A stretch of DNA of 64,000 bases, from contig NZ_LGEN01000002.1 of the NCBI RefSeq assembly GCF_001507855.1, forward strand, positions 100,523-164,522, read 5' to 3'. The notes under the pieces are model-generated. The model was not told the DNA's origin. It saw nothing but the letters and a program-made list of their open reading frames with translations, and did no database searches. Position numbers and translations under genes: made by a program. Each line of letters begins with the position of its first letter. Position 1 is the first letter of the stretch. Positions 1 through 9,173 of the stretch are shown piece by piece. The stretch is from Halomonas sp. 54_146 (GTDB taxonomy: Bacteria; Pseudomonadota; Gammaproteobacteria; Pseudomonadales; Halomonadaceae).

Positions 1-1036
1 CTTCTGGCTCAATTTGCTCGATTTGCTTGCCCTGAGCTTCGGCGTGTTTGTCGATAAGCGCAAAAACCAAGTGCTCAATATCGGTGCCGCGTTCGCGTAA
101 TGGCGGTATACGTAGCGAGAACGTTTCCAAGCGGTAGAAAAGGTCGCTGCGAAAATTGGCTTGCTCTATTTCTTTTTCAAGGTTGCGATGGGTCGCGGCA
201 ATGATGCGCACATCCACCGGTTCTTCGCGCTCGCCGCCCACCGGGCGAACGGTTTTTTCCTGCAGCGCTCGCAGCAGCTTAGCCTGAAGATTAACCGGCA
301 TCTCACCAATTTCATCTAGAAACAGGCTGCCGCCCTGGGCGCTATGAAATAGCCCTTTGCGGGCTTCACTAGCGCCGGTAAACGCGCCTTTTACATGGCC
401 AAAGAATTCACTTTCCATCAGGTCGGCGGGAATGCTCGCGCAGTTCACCGCGACAAAAGGCTGGTCGTGACGAAGGCTTTCCTGATGAATAGCGCGGGCC
501 AGCAGCTCTTTGCCCGTTCCGCTTTCGCCTAGGATCAAAATCGGGGCGTCGCTTTTGGCCAGCCGAGAGGCATCATGAAACAGCGCCTGCATCACCGGGC
601 TTTTACCCACGATGCCGTGGAAATGATTGATATCCGTGTCGTGGAAAACCGCCAAACGCTGGCGCTCAAGCACCCGAAACACGGCCTCGCGAATGGCATC
701 AAGGTCGAGTGGCTTGGTTAAGAAGTCATCGGCACCTCGTTTTAACGCCTCAACGGCCTGGTCAATAGTGCCAAACGCGGTGATCACAATAATGCCCACG
801 TCACTGCCTGATTGGCGTAGCTGTTGCAGCAGCTGTATGCCTGTCATGCCCGGTAAGCGCACGTCGGTGATAATCAGTGAAACGGTGGTATGGCTCAGTA
901 AGGCAATCGCCTCTTCCGCACTGGGTACGCCAAGTGTTGAATAGCCGGCATCCTGCAGCTCTTCTTCTAACAACTCGCGTATAGCGGCGTCATCTTCCAC
1001 CACCAATAAAGGTAAAAGGTGTTCCTGATGGGTCAC
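1..1036 (-). CDS. Sigma54-dependent response regulator (NtrC/AtoC type), C-terminus outside window
   Basis: Reading the minus strand from a GTG at 1036 gives an open frame to the window edge. It encodes a receiver domain (LLVVEDDAAIRELLEEE, phospho-acceptor in the IITDVRLPGM stretch, Lys in the DFLTKPLDLD stretch) and then an AAA+ sigma54-interacting domain with Walker A GESGTGKE, the GAFTGA loop and LFLDEIGEMP. The HTH would lie beyond position 1. The GTG start has AGGA eight bases upstream and lies 11 bp after the sensor-kinase stop, so the two form one operon with the kinase first. It should activate RNA polymerase-sigma54 promoters once phosphorylated; the target genes are not visible here. 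The family is certain, the signal unknown. Confidence 0.93.
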   Translation of the reverse strand, partial: MTHQEHLLPLLVVEDDAAIRELLEEELQDAGYSTLGVPSAEEAIALLSHTTVSLIITDVRLPGMTGIQLLQQLRQSGSDVGIIVITAFGTIDQAVEALKRGADDFLTKPLDLDAIREAVFRVLERQRLAVFHDTDINHFHGIVGKSPVMQALFHDASRLAKSDAPILILGESGTGKELLARAIHQESLRHDQPFVAVNCASIPADLMESEFFGHVKGAFTGASEARKGLFHSAQGGSLFLDEIGEMPVNLQAKLLRALQEKTVRPVGGEREEPVDVRIIAATHRNLEKEIEQANFRSDLFYRLETFSLRIPPLRERGTDIEHLVFALIDKHAEAQGKQIEQIEPE

Positions 1037-1047
1037 AAAGGTTGTCC

Positions 1048-2493
1048 TCACGCGGGTGCGGTTTCACAAAGGGGGAGTGTAATTTCAAAGCCTGCGCCGC
1101 CAAGAGCGCTGTCAAACACGCCGATCGTACCGCCGTGGTCGTTAATAATGCGATGCACCATGGAAAGCCCCAGCCCGCTGCCTTGGCCGACAGGTTTGGT
1201 GGTGAAAAAGGGGTCAAACACGTGATGGTGGTGAGCGCTTGGGATTCCCGTGCCGTTATCTTCTACCCAAAGTAGTAGTTCATGTTCATGCCGTTGGGCG
1301 CGCACGCGGATGCGGCTGACGCTTGGGGCTTGTGCGGCATTTCTCAGCAAATTGGTGAGCACCTGAACCAGCTGTTGGCCGTTGGCCAGTAAATGGGGTG
1401 TTGGCGTCGGCAGCTCAATCGCTAAGCGGATATTGCGCGGCTCTAGCTCTTCTTCGACCAGCTCGCTGGCGCTGTTAATCAGTTGATCAAGGGCCAGTTC
1501 GTCTTTCTCTACGTTATGTTGGCGGCCTAATTCCATCAGCTGGCGCACAATGTCAACGATACGTTCGACTTCGCCGCGAATCCGCCCTAATCGTGCGCGT
1601 TCGTCATCGCCAATTACATCGCGCCGGGCAAGGCGCTGGGCTTGGCCATTAATCACCGTAAGCGGTGCGCCGATTTCATGGGCAACCCCTGCCGCTAGCA
1701 CACCCAGTTCGGCCAATTTCTTGGATTTACGCAGGCGCTTTTCAAGCTCAATTTCGCGCCGCTGGCGATCTTCGATCTCGCTATCTTTTTCTGCCATCGC
1801 ATCCAGCATGCCATTTAAACCTGAGGCAAGCAGGCGGTATTCGGTGGGGCCATCTTCAGCGGCGCGCTGGCTGCGATCGCCATCTTCTACTAGCAGCATA
1901 ACCTGCAGTAAGCGTTCAAGCGGGCGTTCAATATAGCGGCGAAACCCCCACCAAATGCTAAACACAATGCCGGCCGCGCCGACTACAAACACCAAGACGG
2001 CCACAATGCTGATAAAGCCTGTGTAGTTCTCAATGCCGGTATTGAGCCGATTAACCTGCAGGACGCCATACACCGTGCCATCTTGTGAACGCAAAGGCGC
2101 TAACGCTGAGTAATAATTCCAACCTTCATGCTGACGGTAATTGCTGTATAAGTTGTCGCGTTCAATGACCTGCTGGATCTCTTCACGGCTGAAAATGGCT
2201 TTACCAAGGCCCAGCCCGTAAATCTCGCGCCCCTCGGTATCAAACACATACGCCCCGTAAATACGGTGAAAAGAGAATGCTGACTGCAAGGCTTCTTCCA
2301 GCGGTGTATCGCTGTCTGGCGTTACCGCGTAGCTCAGCGAGGAGCTTAGCGCTCGGGTAATAATGTCGACTTCCGTTTGTAGTTTGGAGCGCACGTTGTC
2401 TTCAAGGGATTTAATCGCGACGAGACTGAACACCACCAGGCTGACAAACAGCGGCACGATTACCGTTAGAATAATTAAATTGCGTAATCGCAC
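1048..2493 (-). CDS. Membrane sensor histidine kinase
   Basis: A 481-residue kinase: N-terminal membrane helix (about 5-28), a periplasmic sensor segment (about 30-155), a second helix (about 158-182), a HAMP linker (about 183-235), a HisKA helix with phospho-acceptor His272 (GVAHEIGAPLT), and a HATPase domain with N box (Asn385), DNGTGIP near 412-418 and GQGSGLGLS near 436-444. It lies directly upstream of the sigma54 response regulator and is the evident phosphodonor. The architecture resembles AtoS/ZraS/DctB-type kinases paired with NtrC-family regulators. The ligand cannot be told from sequence. Confidence 0.94.
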   Translation of the reverse strand: MRLRNLIILTVIVPLFVSLVVFSLVAIKSLEDNVRSKLQTEVDIITRALSSSLSYAVTPDSDTPLEEALQSAFSFHRIYGAYVFDTEGREIYGLGLGKAIFSREEIQQVIERDNLYSNYRQHEGWNYYSALAPLRSQDGTVYGVLQVNRLNTGIENYTGFISIVAVLVFVVGAAGIVFSIWWGFRRYIERPLERLLQVMLLVEDGDRSQRAAEDGPTEYRLLASGLNGMLDAMAEKDSEIEDRQRREIELEKRLRKSKKLAELGVLAAGVAHEIGAPLTVINGQAQRLARRDVIGDDERARLGRIRGEVERIVDIVRQLMELGRQHNVEKDELALDQLINSASELVEEELEPRNIRLAIELPTPTPHLLANGQQLVQVLTNLLRNAAQAPSVSRIRVRAQRHEHELLLWVEDNGTGIPSAHHHHVFDPFFTTKPVGQGSGLGLSMVHRIINDHGGTIGVFDSALGGAGFEITLPLCETAPA

Positions 2494-2549
2494 GGGGCAT
2501 CCATTGTGGTGTTAGTCCGTTGAGTTTAGAAAAAAACGCTTATAAAAAA

Positions 2550-2594
2550 TTAAGAGATTTAAGAGATTTAAGAAATTTAAGAGCTTAAAAAGCT
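2550..2594. repeat. Five degenerate 9-bp tandem units
   Basis: TTAAGAGAT, TTAAGAGAT, TTAAGAAAT, TTAAGAGCT and TAAAAAGCT follow one another without gaps in the 107-bp spacer between the sensor kinase and the dehydrogenase stop. The block is AT-rich, has no coding potential and shows no terminator structure. Confidence 0.8.
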
Positions 2595-2600
2595 TAAGCG

Positions 2601-3791
2601 CTATGGGTGGCCGGCAGGGCGCAAGCGATAGAGGCCGCCTTGTGGCGCATCCGTCAGCAAGTAAACAGCACCGTCAGGGCCTTGGCGAACATCTCTAATA
2701 CGGCCTACTTCTCCCTTTAAGATCAGCTCTTCTTCCACAATATCGCCATCTTCTATACGCAGGCGGAGGAGTTTCTCGCTGGCTAGCCCGCCGGCCAATA
2801 AGCTGCCATCCCAAGCGCTAAAGGCGCTACTGGTAACTTCAGCAAGCCCGGAAGGCGCAAACCGGCCTTCAAAGACATACACCGGGTCAACCATGCCGGG
2901 CAGCGATTTTTCCCCAATGGGTTGGTTGGTCGCGTAATCATTGCCTTGGCTAACATCGGGCCAGCCATAATTATTGCCGGCCTGGATATGGTTCAATTCA
3001 TCGCCAGTGCGCGGGCCGTGTTCCGTTGCCCAGGCTTGGCCGTTGCGCAACACCGTCATGCCTTGAATGTTGCGGTTACCCATGGAGTAGATTTCATCCA
3101 AGGTGGCGTCATCATCTACAAAAGGGTTGTCGTCTGGCACGCCGCCGGTGTCGGTAAGGCGCAGCGTAGAACCCGCATGGTCGTCGCTTGCTTGGGCACG
3201 CGGTGGCTCGCGGCCACGGTCGCCGATGCTCATTAGCAGTGTGCCATCGGGTAGCCATGCCAGCCGCGAACCATAATGGCGCCCAGGCGCTGAGGCGCGA
3301 TCTTGCTCGAATAGGTGTTCTACGTCACCCAACTGGTTGCCCTGCCATTTTACCCGCGATAGCGCTGAGCGGCTGTTATTGCCATCAGGCTTGCTCCAGG
3401 TGAAATAGATCCAGGCGTTTTCACCATCGTCGCCTTGAAAATCAGGGTGTAGTACCACGTCTAATAAACCGCCCTGGCCCCGCGTGCTTACTTCTGGCAT
3501 GCCTTCCAGCGTGCTGGTTTCACCGCTTTCAGGGTCGATGAGCTTTAACTGCCCGCTGCGTTCGCTTACCAGGTAGCGGCCATCGGGTAAAAACGCCACT
3601 GCCCAGGGGTGTTGCAAACCATCGGCCACACGCTCAATGGAAAGCGGTAAATGGTCGGTTTCAAGCGATGCCTGAACGATGTCCGCGTTGGCGGTATTCA
3701 TAGCGCCGGCCAGCACTAGCCCGCTAATTCCCGCCCACACTCCAGCGGTCAGTCGGCGGGAGGTGTGATTGCTGTTATTGATACATTGCAT
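2601..3791 (-). CDS. PQQ-dependent aldose sugar dehydrogenase, exported
   Basis: A 396-residue protein with an N-terminal export signal (hydrophobic AGISGLVLAGAM, cleavage probably near ANA-D). The glucose/sorbosone dehydrogenase beta-propeller follows, with recognisable blade motifs HPWAVAFLPDGRYLVSER, GQGGLLDVVLHPDF, YGSRLAWLPDGTL, GNRNIQGM and WATEHGPRTGDELN. It belongs to the soluble YliI/Asd family, which oxidises aldoses in the periplasm using PQQ and Ca2+. No PQQ biosynthesis gene is in the window, so the cofactor must be made elsewhere or taken up. The ATG at 3791 follows AGAGAG at suitable spacing. It appears monocistronic. Confidence 0.9.
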   Translation of the reverse strand: MQCINNSNHTSRRLTAGVWAGISGLVLAGAMNTANADIVQASLETDHLPLSIERVADGLQHPWAVAFLPDGRYLVSERSGQLKLIDPESGETSTLEGMPEVSTRGQGGLLDVVLHPDFQGDDGENAWIYFTWSKPDGNNSRSALSRVKWQGNQLGDVEHLFEQDRASAPGRHYGSRLAWLPDGTLLMSIGDRGREPPRAQASDDHAGSTLRLTDTGGVPDDNPFVDDDATLDEIYSMGNRNIQGMTVLRNGQAWATEHGPRTGDELNHIQAGNNYGWPDVSQGNDYATNQPIGEKSLPGMVDPVYVFEGRFAPSGLAEVTSSAFSAWDGSLLAGGLASEKLLRLRIEDGDIVEEELILKGEVGRIRDVRQGPDGAVYLLTDAPQGGLYRLRPAGHP

Positions 3792-3891
3792 AGCGTGCTC
3801 TCTGGTAATTTTAATGCCTCAATAGTCTAGCAGTGACCCTTTACTCACGTTGGGGTTCCGCTGCTGGCTCTTACATTGCCAGCAGAGCCAG

Positions 3892-4767
3892 TTACATCAG
3901 CAGCGCCAGCAGCACGGGCAGATAAAATAGCGCAAGCAACGTGGAACAGAAGACCAGGCTGGCGACATAAGCAGGTTCGCGCTGTGCGCGCTGAGCAAAC
4001 AAATAGTTGAAGACGGCCACCGGCATGCACATTTGCAGGACTAAGATACTTTGTGCCAAGGGGGGCAGCCCCACCCAGCCAGCAATCAACCAAGCCGTTA
4101 CGGCGGCAAGCGGCACGCGCACCAGGCTAAACCCTAGCCCAGAACGCAGGTTCTTCACTTGGATACTGGCCAGCGACACACCCAGCGTAATCAGCATCAG
4201 CGGCACCGTGAACCCCGACATTAAATCAACCGTGTTGGCCAGCCAGGGCGGTAGCGCGGTACCCGTCAGCAGCAGCGCCATAGCAATCAGAATAGCGTAT
4301 ACCGTTGGTGTCTTTACTAAGGTTTTAAGTGGATTGCCTTGGCTATGAAGCACCGCGCCTAAGGTGAACTGGAAGAGTGAAACAGTCACCATGACCGTAA
4401 TACCGTAGGCAAACCCCGCACTGCCAAAGGCGTAAAGCACCACCGGTAATCCCATATTACCGGTGTTGGGATACATCATGGGGGCAAGCAACACTCGCCA
4501 CTGGCGGCGAAGCAGTTTAGCCACCAGAAAGGTTGCCGCGCCCATCGTTACAATCACCAGTGCGGCGGCCAGCATGGTTTGGCCGAAGGTGGTGGCGTCG
4601 ATGTCGGCACCCGCAAGCGAAGCAAGCACCAAGCAGGGCGTGCCGATGTTAAACACTAGCCGCGTTACGAAATCGACCGGGTAGGGGTGGCCTAAGCGTA
4701 CCCATAGGTAGCCTAGCCCAGCACCGGCAAGCACGGGTGCCATAACGGCAAAAAGTTCGGCAAGCAT
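3892..4767 (-). CDS. AEC-family permease (auxin efflux carrier/malate permease type)
   Basis: A 291-residue membrane protein, almost wholly hydrophobic, with about ten predicted helices in two halves (the second starts near LVKTPTVYAILIAMALLL). The motifs NTGNMGLPV and LVFNIGTPCLVLASL are typical of the AEC family, which exports or exchanges small carboxylates and related anions. The start has AAGGA upstream. It lies 78 bp downstream of the LysR gene on the same strand and could be its target or co-transcribed with it. The substrate cannot be assigned. Confidence 0.88.
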   Translation of the reverse strand: MLAELFAVMAPVLAGAGLGYLWVRLGHPYPVDFVTRLVFNIGTPCLVLASLAGADIDATTFGQTMLAAALVIVTMGAATFLVAKLLRRQWRVLLAPMMYPNTGNMGLPVVLYAFGSAGFAYGITVMVTVSLFQFTLGAVLHSQGNPLKTLVKTPTVYAILIAMALLLTGTALPPWLANTVDLMSGFTVPLMLITLGVSLASIQVKNLRSGLGFSLVRVPLAAVTAWLIAGWVGLPPLAQSILVLQMCMPVAVFNYLFAQRAQREPAYVASLVFCSTLLALFYLPVLLALLM

Positions 4768-4845
4768 TGACGGTCCTTGGCAGTGGTTAGCCGCCTATTG
4801 TCGTTAATGGGCCGGCTAGCTGGCAAGGCAAACACGCCAGTGGCA

Positions 4846-5760
4846 CTAAATAGCGGCGGTAGTGAATTGCCATTGAGCGGGCACTTGGCTGCGTAGAAAT
4901 GCCAGCAGCGCGTGAGTGCGGCGGGTTTGAACGCCATAAGCGTAAAGCAGCGTAATAGGCAGCGGCACTGGCTCCCAACCGGGAAGGCAGTGAACCAATT
5001 CACCAGGCTGATGCTGTTCACGCTTTGCGGTTAACCAATGCGGCAGCAGGCCTACCCCTTGGCTGCGCGCGATAGCATCCATCTGCAGAGTGGTAAGGTC
5101 AGCGCGCAGCCGCGAACGCGGCGGGTTGAAAATGTACTCGCCGTGTTCAGGGTGAGAAAGCAGTAGCCCGCCTGAGGCCAACCCGAGTAGGTCAACCCAG
5201 GCGTGCTGGTGAAGCTCATCAGGGTGGTGGGGCGTCCCCTTGGCCGCTAAATAGCAGGGGCTTGCGTATAGCCCTTGGCTTAAGTGCCCCAACTGTTCCT
5301 GATTAAGCCCGCATTCATACGTTGGCCCTAACCACACATGCACGCTATTGCTATGCAGTTGAGTGGGCGGCGTCTCGTGGGTATGCAGGGTTAGCTCCAC
5401 CTTAGGGTGCTGGTTTAAAAACGTGTCTAGCGTGCTTGCGAGCCAGCTGCGTGCCAACGCGCCGTGCACCTCAAGCGTCACATCGCCGCTGATCTCCTCG
5501 CGCAGTTCCGAAAGCGCTTCCTGGCTATGGGCTGCCATTGCCAAAAGCTCAGTGCAGTAAGTATGAAACAGCAGCCCAGCTTCGGTCGGGATAAGGCGGT
5601 TCGCTTGGCGCCGCAAAAGTGGCTGATTAAGCCGGGCTTCAAGCTGGCTAATGCGACGACTTAACGTTGATTTGGCTACTCTGAGTTTTTGCGCGCTGCG
5701 TGTCAGGCTGCCTGTCGCCATCACATCGGCAAACGCAGAGAGTTCGTCAAAGTCATACAT
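4846..5760 (-). CDS. LysR-family transcriptional regulator
   Basis: A 304-residue protein from the ATG at 5760. A winged helix-turn-helix (DFDELSAFADVMATGSLT, then VAKSTLSRRISQLEARLNQP) is followed by a periplasmic-binding-fold effector domain to the C-terminus. An upstream in-frame ATG at 5805 would add 15 residues that are not part of the fold, so I favour 5760. The gene lies between the TonB receptor and the AEC permease, all on the minus strand, and the permease is the likeliest target. Effector unknown. Confidence 0.9.
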   Translation of the reverse strand: MYDFDELSAFADVMATGSLTRSAQKLRVAKSTLSRRISQLEARLNQPLLRRQANRLIPTEAGLLFHTYCTELLAMAAHSQEALSELREEISGDVTLEVHGALARSWLASTLDTFLNQHPKVELTLHTHETPPTQLHSNSVHVWLGPTYECGLNQEQLGHLSQGLYASPCYLAAKGTPHHPDELHQHAWVDLLGLASGGLLLSHPEHGEYIFNPPRSRLRADLTTLQMDAIARSQGVGLLPHWLTAKREQHQPGELVHCLPGWEPVPLPITLLYAYGVQTRRTHALLAFLRSQVPAQWQFTTAAI

Positions 5761-5816
5761 CGTCGTCAGGCCCATAGGGCAAAAGGTGAAAGATGAGTAT
5801 GCCATCTTTTAGCACG

Positions 5817-5835
5817 AATGAAAATAATTAGCATT
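5817..5835. promoter_or_regulatory. Possible Fur-like site upstream of the LysR gene
   Basis: AATGAAAATAATTAGCATT is AT-rich and partly fits the 19-bp Fur consensus. It lies 57-75 bp upstream of the LysR start, in the spacer after the TonB receptor gene. The match is clearly weaker than the site at 8011. Confidence 0.25.
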
Positions 5836-5873
5836 TGTATTACTAAATGCGGAACGCATCTTCCTCACTTTTA

Positions 5874-7982
5874 TTAGAACTCGTAGCGCGCTGAGAGCCA
5901 GAGACGGCGACCTTCCTCGCTATTGGTGTAGACGTTGCCAAAGCTGGTGCCATCGCCATAGGCGCGGTAGTCGACAAAATCTTTATCGAACAGGTTATAA
6001 ATTGTTGCGCTTACGTTAAAGCGGTCCGTTACGGCGTAGTTACCGCCCAGGTGGAACAGCGAATAGGCTTTAAAGTCACCTAGATCATCAAACGAGGGCG
6101 CTCCACGCACCGCTTCGCGATTACGATAGCGCTCGCTGCGGTACTCGGCAGACAGCCAGGTATCCAGCTTTGCCGTTGTTTGCCAGCGCAGCGTCGCGTT
6201 AAATGCATGTTCGGGGGTATCGGTGAGCGGGTCGCCTTTGTTTTCGCCGCTTCGCTGTTCAGAATCGGTGTAAGTGTAGTTGGCATTGATGCGCCAATCG
6301 GGGGTGAACTGATAGCCGGTAGATAGCTCAACGCCCTGGGTAATGGCTTCATCGATATTGACATCTTGGCCATACAGGCCGTTAGGGATCAGCGGGTCGT
6401 TTTCGATCAAAATATCGTTGCCGCTGGCAATCTTGTCGTCAAACTGGTTGTAGAACAGCGTCGCGCTGGCGGTGAAACCCTGCTGACTATCGTAGTGCGC
6501 GCCGATTTCACTGCTGGTGCTGGTTTCCGGTTCAAGGTCTGGGTTGCCAATGGTAAGCGTGGTGCCTTGCCCGGTAACGCCATTGATACCGTCATGCAGC
6601 GCATTAAGCGTAGGGGTCTTGTAGCCACGGCTAACACCGCCTTTTAAGGTCCACTCAGGCGTGGTGTTCCAAACTAAATAACCGCGCGGGCTGAACTGGC
6701 TGCCAAAGGCGTCGTGGTGGTCATAACGGCCGCCAAGGGTAAGGGCTAAATCGTCTTGTAAAAGCCACTCGTCTTCAGCAAACAGCGACCACGTGGTTTG
6801 CTCAAAGGCGTCCCCGGCCAGGCCGTCGTCAAGTTCAGCATCCCACCACTGCATCCCTAGCGTGGTTATATGGTCGCCCAGCGGCATGATGAATTTGCTA
6901 TCGAGCACCGTGTTCGTGGTGTCGAGCTTGCGAGAGTCGCCGCCCACAATGCCAGGGAAACCTTCATAAGCTTCACCCACCGAACCTGGAATAGTGCGCC
7001 CTTTGGTTTCGGTGCTATTGCGCATCAGGCTAGATTCCAAGGTGCCTGCTGCAAACCGCCCGGTATGACCAATCGCAATCTGCTCGCGCTCAAAGCGAAG
7101 TTCGTCAGCGTAGCCGAAAGCCTGATTAGAGGTATCTAACGTGCCCAGCTGGGCATCGTCGTTGTTATAGCGCTGCCTGCTTACTTCGCCATCAATCCAG
7201 AGATCGTTAGCAGTGTTAGGTGTCCAGGTCAGCTTGCCGCCTAGGTTGTAAATATCACCTTCTACTGGGCTGGGGCCACGCTGGCTGACCTCAATGGGGT
7301 CGCCATTTTGGTCGCTGTAAACAAGCTCGGAGGCGTCGCGCTCATAGAAACGCCCGCGCAGCTGAGCGCCTAGCGTATCGTCAATGAGAGGGCCGCTGGT
7401 GTAGAGGTTGATCTCGCGACGATCGCCAAAATCACGATCTTCGTTAAAGGTATTTTCGACCCCGATAGAGCCCGCCCACTCACGCCCCACGCGGCGGGTA
7501 ATGATGTTAATCACCCCGCCCATAGCATCAGAGCCGTAAAGGGTCGACATCGGCCCGCGGATAACTTCAATGCGCTCGATGCTTGAAACGGGCGGAAAGA
7601 AGCTGGTTGAGGTTTCGCCAAAGCCATTGGGTGTCACGCTGCCCGCTGCGTTTTGTCGGCGACCATCAATTAGAATCAGCGTGTAGCCGCTGGGCATACC
7701 GCGAATGCTGATATTACTGCCGCCGGTTTTTCCCACTTGGCCGCCTACGTCGACACCTTCAACGTCGCGCAGCGCATCGGCAAGGCTAGTGACGCGGGTG
7801 CGTTCAAGCTCTTCGCGGGAAATCACCGAAATGCTGGCAGGGGCATCTACCATGGCCTGCTCAAAGCCGCTGGCAGATACAACGATATTATCCAGCTGAG
7901 TGGTGGCTTGAGCATGGGCGGTTGAGGAAAAAGCGGCAAGCGCGATAGCGCTGGTTAATGTGCAGCGAGTAAGGTGTGGCAT
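5874..7982 (-). CDS. TonB-dependent outer-membrane receptor, catecholate-siderophore/CirA-like
   Basis: A 702-residue protein: signal peptide (cleavage near AHA-Q), a TonB-box-like DNIVVSASGF, a plug domain (ISVISREELERTRVTSLADAL, RGMPSGYTLILIDGRR, IERIEVIRGPMSTLYGSDAMGG, INIITRR), then a 22-strand barrel ending in the C-terminal aromatic signature LSARYEF. The length and the plug sequence resemble CirA/FepA-like receptors for ferric catecholates or haem. Upstream lies a good Fur box (8011-8029), supporting iron-starvation control. No periplasmic binding protein or ABC transporter gene is adjacent, so the inner-membrane step is elsewhere. The exact ligand is not determinable. Confidence 0.93.
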   Translation of the reverse strand: MPHLTRCTLTSAIALAAFSSTAHAQATTQLDNIVVSASGFEQAMVDAPASISVISREELERTRVTSLADALRDVEGVDVGGQVGKTGGSNISIRGMPSGYTLILIDGRRQNAAGSVTPNGFGETSTSFFPPVSSIERIEVIRGPMSTLYGSDAMGGVINIITRRVGREWAGSIGVENTFNEDRDFGDRREINLYTSGPLIDDTLGAQLRGRFYERDASELVYSDQNGDPIEVSQRGPSPVEGDIYNLGGKLTWTPNTANDLWIDGEVSRQRYNNDDAQLGTLDTSNQAFGYADELRFEREQIAIGHTGRFAAGTLESSLMRNSTETKGRTIPGSVGEAYEGFPGIVGGDSRKLDTTNTVLDSKFIMPLGDHITTLGMQWWDAELDDGLAGDAFEQTTWSLFAEDEWLLQDDLALTLGGRYDHHDAFGSQFSPRGYLVWNTTPEWTLKGGVSRGYKTPTLNALHDGINGVTGQGTTLTIGNPDLEPETSTSSEIGAHYDSQQGFTASATLFYNQFDDKIASGNDILIENDPLIPNGLYGQDVNIDEAITQGVELSTGYQFTPDWRINANYTYTDSEQRSGENKGDPLTDTPEHAFNATLRWQTTAKLDTWLSAEYRSERYRNREAVRGAPSFDDLGDFKAYSLFHLGGNYAVTDRFNVSATIYNLFDKDFVDYRAYGDGTSFGNVYTNSEEGRRLWLSARYEF

Positions 7983-8010
7983 GATGAACCCCTGATAATA
8001 GGATTTGTTT

Positions 8011-8029
8011 GCTAATGGTATTTATTATC
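8011..8029 (-). promoter_or_regulatory. Fur box of the TonB receptor gene
   Basis: On the minus strand GATAATAAATACCATTAGC matches 14 of 19 positions of the classical GATAATGATAATCATTATC consensus. It sits 29-47 bp upstream of the receptor start, where bound Fur would block transcription. Confidence 0.65.
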
Positions 8030-8162
8030 AAATAGGGTTCGGATTCTAATAAGAAAAGTTCCTATTTGCGACGCAAAATAATCGAACAATGCGTTGCGCA
8101 CATTGGAACGGGCAGGACAGTTTGGAGCGGGTAAAGCCGTTAATGCTAGCCGCTGCTATTCC

Positions 8163-8738
8163 CTAGCGGTTAACTAACAGCGCATTTAGGGTGACGGGCA
8201 CATGCTCGTCAATCTCTTGGTAACCCAGCAGTGAGAGCACGGTTCGCACCGTGCTGTTGGCCATCAGCGCTCGGCCATCCATCGCCATGGGTTCGGCGTG
8301 GGTCACGCGCACTTCGTTTAACCCTTCACGGGTGAAGCGCAGCGGCACCGCCTCTTCCTGGTTAATCAGGTCGGTTTGCACGCGGAAGGTAAGGGTTTCC
8401 ACCATGGATTCGCCAATATCCAAACTATCCAGCCGCTCTGGCGGCATTTGCGCGACCAGCGTGACAAGAGTGGTATTGGCCAACAAGCCCACCCAGGGTG
8501 GCAGTTCGCCAAAGCGCTCAAGCACATCGGTTTGGCTGAGCTTCAAAGGCAGGCGCAGGGTGCCATCGGCGGAAATATCGCCCTGTAAATCACGCACTTG
8601 GTGGTGATGGGTTTGCGGCGCTTCGCCGTTTAACTGGGTGATCGATGCCTGCACCTGGGACTGAGCCGGGTCAAGCTGCCAATCAGCGTGTACGGGCAGC
8701 GCCAACAATAAAGGGAATAGAGCCATCAAAGCTTTCAA
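8163..8738 (-). CDS. YceI-like periplasmic protein
   Basis: A small exported protein with a YceI-type lipocalin-like domain (WQLDPAQSQVQASITQLNG, LPLKLSQTDVLERFGELP, LTFRVQTDLINQ). I choose a TTG start at 8738. It has GGAG seven bases upstream and yields a textbook signal peptide (MKALMALFPLLLALPVHA, cleaved before DWQLD), giving 191 residues. An ATG at 8759 would prepend seven residues without a ribosome site. YceI proteins bind isoprenoid/amphiphilic ligands, but the physiological role here is unknown. It is monocistronic, facing away from the tRNA gene upstream. Confidence 0.8.
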   Translation of the reverse strand: MKALMALFPLLLALPVHADWQLDPAQSQVQASITQLNGEAPQTHHHQVRDLQGDISADGTLRLPLKLSQTDVLERFGELPPWVGLLANTTLVTLVAQMPPERLDSLDIGESMVETLTFRVQTDLINQEEAVPLRFTREGLNEVRVTHAEPMAMDGRALMANSTVRTVLSLLGYQEIDEHVPVTLNALLVNR

Positions 8739-8876
8739 AGCGATTCTCCATAGAAGCATTCACCACCAGACCCCAGCGCCGGTAATTAGTGCCGAAAAAA
8801 TGCCGACTTCGCCGTAAGATAGCGCACCAAGGGGTAGCCTCGCCCCCCCACATTCGCTATTATATGCACGCTTCTC

Positions 8877-8953
<77 letters not shown>

Positions 8954-9173
8954 TTTCAAAATGCTTTACCTCACATAGGGAATTATACATCCCTGCTCTT
9001 AGGCTACCGCCGCTTCTTATTGCCCTCTCTTTTGTTTGCTTCTTTTTCCTTCCACGCTGTTTTACCCCGATATTTGAATCAGTTTTTAAACAAACGCTTG
9101 CAACCAACGCTTAAACCATTGGGTGGCGAGCTGGGCGGCTTTTTCAGGGTACCCTTCTTCATAAACATTACCC

